From the NCBI GenBank assembly GCA_038118725.1, contig JAYOIK010000088.1:1-18557 (forward strand): 18,557 bases of DNA, written 5' to 3'. Source of the DNA: JADHLJ01 sp038118725. Its GTDB lineage: Bacteria > Pseudomonadota > Alphaproteobacteria > Thalassobaculales > Thalassobaculaceae. This document shows, one piece after another, positions 14,970 to 18,557 of the stretch; position 1 is the stretch's first letter; each line of letters opens with the position of its first letter. The notes under the pieces were generated by a model, which saw only the letters and a list, made by a program, of their open reading frames with translations, ran no database searches and was not told the origin of the DNA. A program made the position numbers and the translations under genes.

Positions 14970-16631
14970 TCATCGCGGCACGAACCTGGAGCGCCTATCC
15001 TCGACATTGGCGGCGACCTCTATCAGGACCGTCCGGCCCTCCGCGTTCAACCGTCGCGCCTCTTGCAAGGCCGGTCCCATCTCCGAGACCTTGTTGACCT
15101 TCAGGCCCACCGCGCCCATCCCCTCGGCGATCTTGGCGTAATCTCCATGCATGGTCGAGACACCATAGACCTCGCGCGCCTCGGCGCCGATCGCCCCCTG
15201 GGTCGGCCCCGTATAAGTCGCCATGGCGCTATTGTTCAGCAAAACAGTCGTGATCGCCGCGCCGGACCGGGCGGCGGTCTCGATATCCGTACCCGACATG
15301 CCGAAGGCGCCGTCGCCCATCAGATTGAGGCAGAACTTGTCCGGCTCGGCCATCTTGGCGCCGATCATCAACGGAATGCCGAAGCCGAGATGGGTGGTCT
15401 TGCCCCAACCGATATAACTGTGCGGCGTCGTGGCCGTATAGAACGGCACGATCGAGTCCCTGGGCGCGCCGGCGTCATGGGTGACGATGCTGTTCTCGAG
15501 ATCCAGGTTCTGGTTCAGTTCATGGATCACCCGGTAATAGCTCAGCGGCTCCTCGTCCGAGGTCAACACCGGCATCCATTCCGCCATCCACTCCGCCTTG
15601 ACCGCCGCGACCTCGGCTTCGGTCTTGGCCCGGTCGCCCGCGCCCTTGCCGCCGGTGCGCGCCTTCACCTCGGCGATCAGCGCCTGGATGGTTAGCAGAG
15701 TGTCCCCAACAAGCGCGACATCCGCCGCCTCGTCCTTGTTTATGTCATCAGGATTTACCGAGTTGTGGATGATCGTCTTTTTCCCGCGGATGCCCTGGCC
15801 GTAGGGCGAGCGGGTGAGGCTGGTCCCAAGGCCCAGCAGCACGTCGCTTCCCGACAGCCATTCATGCGCCGCCTTGGTGGTCGTGCCGCTACCGGCGCCA
15901 AGGGCCAGGGGATGGCGTTCATCCATCGCCGATTTGCCGGGCATGGTGCAGAAAACAGGTATCGCGGTCAGCTCGGCAAGCTCTCGTAGTGCCTCGGTCG
16001 CGCCGGAGAAGAGCACGCCCGCGCCGGCCCAGATCACCGGCTTCTTGGCGCTCAGCAGAGCATCCACCGCCGCCGCGATGGCGCTCGCCTCGGGGCTTTG
16101 ACGGGTCAGGGTGGGTGACTTGTAGTTGCGCGACGCCTCGGGCACCTCCTGGGAGCAGACATCGACGGTCAGCTCGACGACCACCGGGCCCGGGCTGCCG
16201 TTGCGCAGCGCATGAAAGGCTCGGCGCATCACATCGCCGACCTGGCTCGGCTTGTAGATCGTCTCGATCTGCTTAGCCCAGCCCTGCATGCGTTGCGCCG
16301 CGTGAAAGTTCGGGCGTACCGAAAGCTGATCCAGGCTATTGCCGCCGAGCATCACCAGAACCGGGATGTTATCCGCGAAGGCCTGGGAGAGCCCGCCCAT
16401 GATGTTCTCGGCGCCGGCTTGGGATTGGACCGCGACCACGCCGAAACGTTGGCGGTCACTGATCCTGCTAAAGCCGTCGGCGGCCATCATGGCACCGCGC
16501 TCGTGCCGAAAGGCGATCGGCCGGATACCGATCTTGGCGACGGCGGAAATCAGCGGATTGCTGGGGAAGCAAGCCATCCATTCCACGCCCTCGCCCTTCA
16601 AGATCTCGGCGATATAGTCAATCCCGTTCAT
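14970..16631 (-). CDS. Thiamine-diphosphate-dependent enzyme (acetolactate synthase/2-hydroxyacyl-CoA lyase-like)
   Basis: This 553-residue protein has the three-domain layout of the ThDP decarboxylase/lyase family. The PYR domain carries the cofactor-activating Glu44 (FRHERGAMMAADGFSR) and QSQAGAENIMGG. The central domain has PVIWAGAG and the phrase VLLGLGTSL, and the PP domain has the ThDP/Mg site from GDGAF (439-443) to NN (466-467). Relatives include acetolactate synthase, oxalyl-CoA decarboxylase, benzoylformate decarboxylase and 2-hydroxyacyl-CoA lyase. No small ilvN-like subunit gene is nearby, and the flanking genes handle CoA esters, so a CoA-linked lyase or decarboxylase is favoured; this is inference. 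The ATG at 16631 has GGGGGAG 6 bases upstream. It is 42 bases ahead of the thiolase-like gene in the same direction. Confidence 0.85.
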   Translation of the reverse strand: MNGIDYIAEILKGEGVEWMACFPSNPLISAVAKIGIRPIAFRHERGAMMAADGFSRISDRQRFGVVAVQSQAGAENIMGGLSQAFADNIPVLVMLGGNSLDQLSVRPNFHAAQRMQGWAKQIETIYKPSQVGDVMRRAFHALRNGSPGPVVVELTVDVCSQEVPEASRNYKSPTLTRQSPEASAIAAAVDALLSAKKPVIWAGAGVLFSGATEALRELAELTAIPVFCTMPGKSAMDERHPLALGAGSGTTTKAAHEWLSGSDVLLGLGTSLTRSPYGQGIRGKKTIIHNSVNPDDINKDEAADVALVGDTLLTIQALIAEVKARTGGKGAGDRAKTEAEVAAVKAEWMAEWMPVLTSDEEPLSYYRVIHELNQNLDLENSIVTHDAGAPRDSIVPFYTATTPHSYIGWGKTTHLGFGIPLMIGAKMAEPDKFCLNLMGDGAFGMSGTDIETAARSGAAITTVLLNNSAMATYTGPTQGAIGAEAREVYGVSTMHGDYAKIAEGMGAVGLKVNKVSEMGPALQEARRLNAEGRTVLIEVAANVEDRRSRFVPR

Positions 16632-16772
16632 GGCTTACTCCCCCGTAGCCGGCATCACGCGCGGCCTCCGAAAATTTCACGTGGGAACAGCCTAGCCCTC
16701 CGCCACGCGGCGGCAAAGGCCTCGGCGACAATAACATCAGGCGGATTCAGCGACCTTGATCATGCTTGAGCG

Positions 16773-18332
16773 TCAACTCACGTTCCGGTCGCGGCCTTCC
16801 CAGAACGGTTTACGAATTTCGAACTTCTGGATCTTGCCGGCTCCGGATTTGGGGAGTGGTTCGGCGCTAATCTCCACCGTGCGCGGGCATTTGTAGCCGG
16901 CGATGAGCGCGCGGCAATGCGCGATGATCGCTTCCGCCTCCGGCGTCTCGCCTTCGCGCGGCACCACCACCGCGTGAACCGCTTCGCCCCAAGTCTCGTG
17001 CGGAATCCCGATCACGGCGCATTCGGCGAGACCCGGAAACTGCATGATCGCGTTCTCGACCTCGGCCGAATAGACATTTTCACCACCGGAGATGATCATG
17101 TCCTTCACCCGGTCGACAATGTAGATGAACCCGTCGTCGTCCATCACGCCGCCGTCTCCGGTATGGACCCAGCCGTCGCGCAGGGTCTCGGCGGTTTGTT
17201 CGGGCTTGTTCCAGTATCCCAGCATCGTATTAGGCCCGCGCGCGCGCACCTCGCCGGTTTGGCCGCGCGGCACCTCGGCGCCGTTTTCGTCGACGATCTC
17301 GATCTCCATGCAGGGTATCGCCTGGCCGACCGAGCGGATCTTCTCCGACTTCGGGCCTTCCAGGACGTGATACTCGGGGCCAAGCAAGGTTGCCAGCGGC
17401 GCCAGCTCGGTTTGCCCATAAGCGTGGATGAAGCGGGTTTCCGGCATCTTATCCATTGCTTTGCGCAGGATCGCCTGGGTCATCGGCGAGGCGCCGTACA
17501 CCAGACGGGTAAGCCTGCTGGTATCCGCGGTCTCGAGCTCCGGCGCTTGCAGCAGCATGGCGATCATCGTCGGGACCAACAGCGAAACCGTGGAATCGAA
17601 CTCCGTCACTCCACGCAGAAAGGCCTTTGGCTCGAATCCCGGTATGAAGGCGTGACTGCCGCCGACGATCGTGGTCGACAATAGGATCGCGACCCCCGCG
17701 ATGTGGAACAGCGGCGGCGCGTGCAGCATGCGGTCTTCCGGCGTCAGGCTGATCCCCGACGCGGCGCACATGGAACTGGCCCACAGGGCCCTATGCGGCA
17801 GCATCACCCCCTTGGGAAACCCGGTCGTCCCGCCAGTATAGAAAATCCCCGCGAGATCCTCGCCGTTTCGATAGGCGTCCTCGGCCGGCGCGGCATCGGC
17901 GATCAGTCCCTCATAGGGCAACATACCCTCGGGGCAGGTCCCTTCTCCCGCGAAGATCACGTGCTCGACCGACGCGCATTCCTCGGCGATCGACGCGCCC
18001 ATTTCCGCGAATGCGTCATCCACGATCAGAAACCGGGCGCCGGAATCGTTGATTGAATACACATGCTCGGGAAGCGACCAGCGAATGTTCATCGGCACGA
18101 CATTGGCGCCGGCCCAGAACGTTCCGTAGTAGTACTCGGCATAACGGTGTGAGTTAAACGCGAGCATCGCCACCCGATCCTCGGGCTTTAGGGCAAGGGC
18201 GTGCAGCGCGCCGGCCAGTCGCGCGACTCGGTCCTGGAAATCGCGCCACGTAAACGCGCCGTTCTCCGTGACCATGACGATCCCGTTGGGTGAATTCCTC
18301 GCCCCACGACGAAGGCCTTGTGTCATGTACAT
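16773..18332 (-). CDS. Acyl-CoA synthetase / AMP-dependent ligase
   Basis: This 519-residue ANL-superfamily enzyme would activate a carboxylic acid with ATP and load it on CoA. Seen motifs: P-loop YTGGTTGFPKG (165-175), AYGQTE (304-309), HTGDGGVMDDDG (390-401), VDRVKDMIISGGENVYSAEVE (406-426) and the C-terminal PKSGAGK with catalytic Lys500. It is full length for medium-chain or aromatic acid ligases; the pocket residues do not allow a substrate call. The ATG at 18332 was chosen because GAAAGGG lies about 7 bases upstream; a second ATG 6 bases later and an open frame up to 18494 are alternatives. It is the first of the four minus-strand metabolic genes, 141 bases before the ThDP gene. Confidence 0.92.
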   Translation of the reverse strand: MYMTQGLRRGARNSPNGIVMVTENGAFTWRDFQDRVARLAGALHALALKPEDRVAMLAFNSHRYAEYYYGTFWAGANVVPMNIRWSLPEHVYSINDSGARFLIVDDAFAEMGASIAEECASVEHVIFAGEGTCPEGMLPYEGLIADAAPAEDAYRNGEDLAGIFYTGGTTGFPKGVMLPHRALWASSMCAASGISLTPEDRMLHAPPLFHIAGVAILLSTTIVGGSHAFIPGFEPKAFLRGVTEFDSTVSLLVPTMIAMLLQAPELETADTSRLTRLVYGASPMTQAILRKAMDKMPETRFIHAYGQTELAPLATLLGPEYHVLEGPKSEKIRSVGQAIPCMEIEIVDENGAEVPRGQTGEVRARGPNTMLGYWNKPEQTAETLRDGWVHTGDGGVMDDDGFIYIVDRVKDMIISGGENVYSAEVENAIMQFPGLAECAVIGIPHETWGEAVHAVVVPREGETPEAEAIIAHCRALIAGYKCPRTVEISAEPLPKSGAGKIQKFEIRKPFWEGRDRNVS

Positions 18333-18349
18333 CGTTGAACCCTTTCGAG

Positions 18350-18370
18350 CGTTCCCGAAACTCCCGAACG
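18350..18370. promoter_or_regulatory. Small inverted repeat over the predicted start site (possible operator)
   Basis: CGTTC (18350-18354) and GAACG (18366-18370) form arms separated by 11 bases, overlapping the predicted transcription start of the ligase gene. The same place holds an approximate 9-base direct repeat (CCCGAA twice). A repressor site is possible, but arms of five bases can occur by chance. Confidence 0.2.
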
Positions 18371-18372
18371 GG

Positions 18373-18401
18373 CTTATAATATCGGACACCTCGGGTGACC
18401 A
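18373..18401 (-). promoter_or_regulatory. Candidate promoter of the ligase operon
   Basis: On the minus strand TGGTCA (18401-18396) and TATAAG (18378-18373) are 17 bases apart, matching 4 and 5 of 6 consensus positions. Transcription would start near 18366, about 33 bases before the ATG at 18332. The AT-rich -10 region stands out from its GC-rich surroundings. Confidence 0.4.
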
Positions 18402-18557
18402 GATTGTAAGGCGCCCGCCCGGCGCGCGGTCCGACCGGGACGCGCGAAAATCAAGGCTCGCTGGAGGCAAATCGTTGCGCGACACCATGGGCAAGCGAAA
18501 TTCAGGTACAACTAAATTTCACTAAAAGTTGACAGATCCCTTCTCTAGAGCAGGTTC

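Noticed and set aside
14394..15695. A 433-codon plus-strand open frame opposite the thiolase-like and ThDP genes
   Set aside because: It runs antisense to two well-recognised genes, is rich in Arg, His, Gly and Asp as antisense frames of GC-rich genes are, and shows no domain motif.
16700..16713. Hairpin CCGCC-ACGC-GGCGG between the ligase and ThDP genes as a terminator
   Set aside because: The stem has five pairs and there is no T run directly after it on the minus strand.
18529..18534. Perfect TTGACA on the plus strand near the right end
   Set aside because: No -10-like hexamer is found 16-18 bases downstream before the window ends, and there is no plus-strand gene to drive in view.

Overview
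The window is high-GC DNA with densely packed genes, GGAGG-type ribosome binding sites and gene families typical of a metabolically versatile alphaproteobacterium, perhaps of Rhodospirillales type. That placement rests on style and gene content, as there is no rRNA or marker gene. A run of ten N at 5474-5483 marks a scaffold gap, so this is probably a draft or metagenome assembly.

Left part (1-5265): the end of a coiled-coil protein (+) faces a small membrane-anchored protein (-). A DEAD-box RNA helicase (+) with a DbpA-like RNA-binding domain and a long disordered tail follows. Close behind it are an Asp/Glu/hydantoin racemase-like protein and a MetE-like methyltransferase. Both of these lack residues normally needed for family chemistry.

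Middle (5266-10972): a gene-free stretch holds the gap and a pair of inverted 29-bp palindromic units whose stems differ by compensatory changes. Next comes a Gfo/Idh/MocA oxidoreductase (-) with an altered active site, then, divergently, a large fused hydantoinase/5-oxoprolinase (HyuA+HyuB, +). Together with the racemase-like gene this suggests metabolism of cyclic amides or amino-acid-like compounds, but no substrate can be named.

Right part (10994-18557): everything is on the minus strand. In transcription order it reads acyl-CoA/AMP ligase, thiamine-diphosphate enzyme, thiolase-like protein without its nucleophilic cysteine, DUF35 zinc-ribbon/OB-fold protein, and a hybrid sensor histidine kinase. 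The first four look like a pathway that activates an acid to its CoA ester and then makes or breaks C-C bonds. The thiolase-like/DUF35 pair resembles the Ltp2/DUF35 aldolases of steroid side-chain breakdown. The kinase is interrupted by a single in-frame TGA inside its dimerisation domain and is probably a recent pseudogene or carries a base error.

The best candidates for something undescribed are the ligase/ThDP/thiolase-like/DUF35 cassette, the cysteine-free racemase beside the altered MetE-like protein, and the GNRA-looped inverted repeat pair. No CRISPR array, tRNA, rRNA, integrase or complete insertion sequence was seen.
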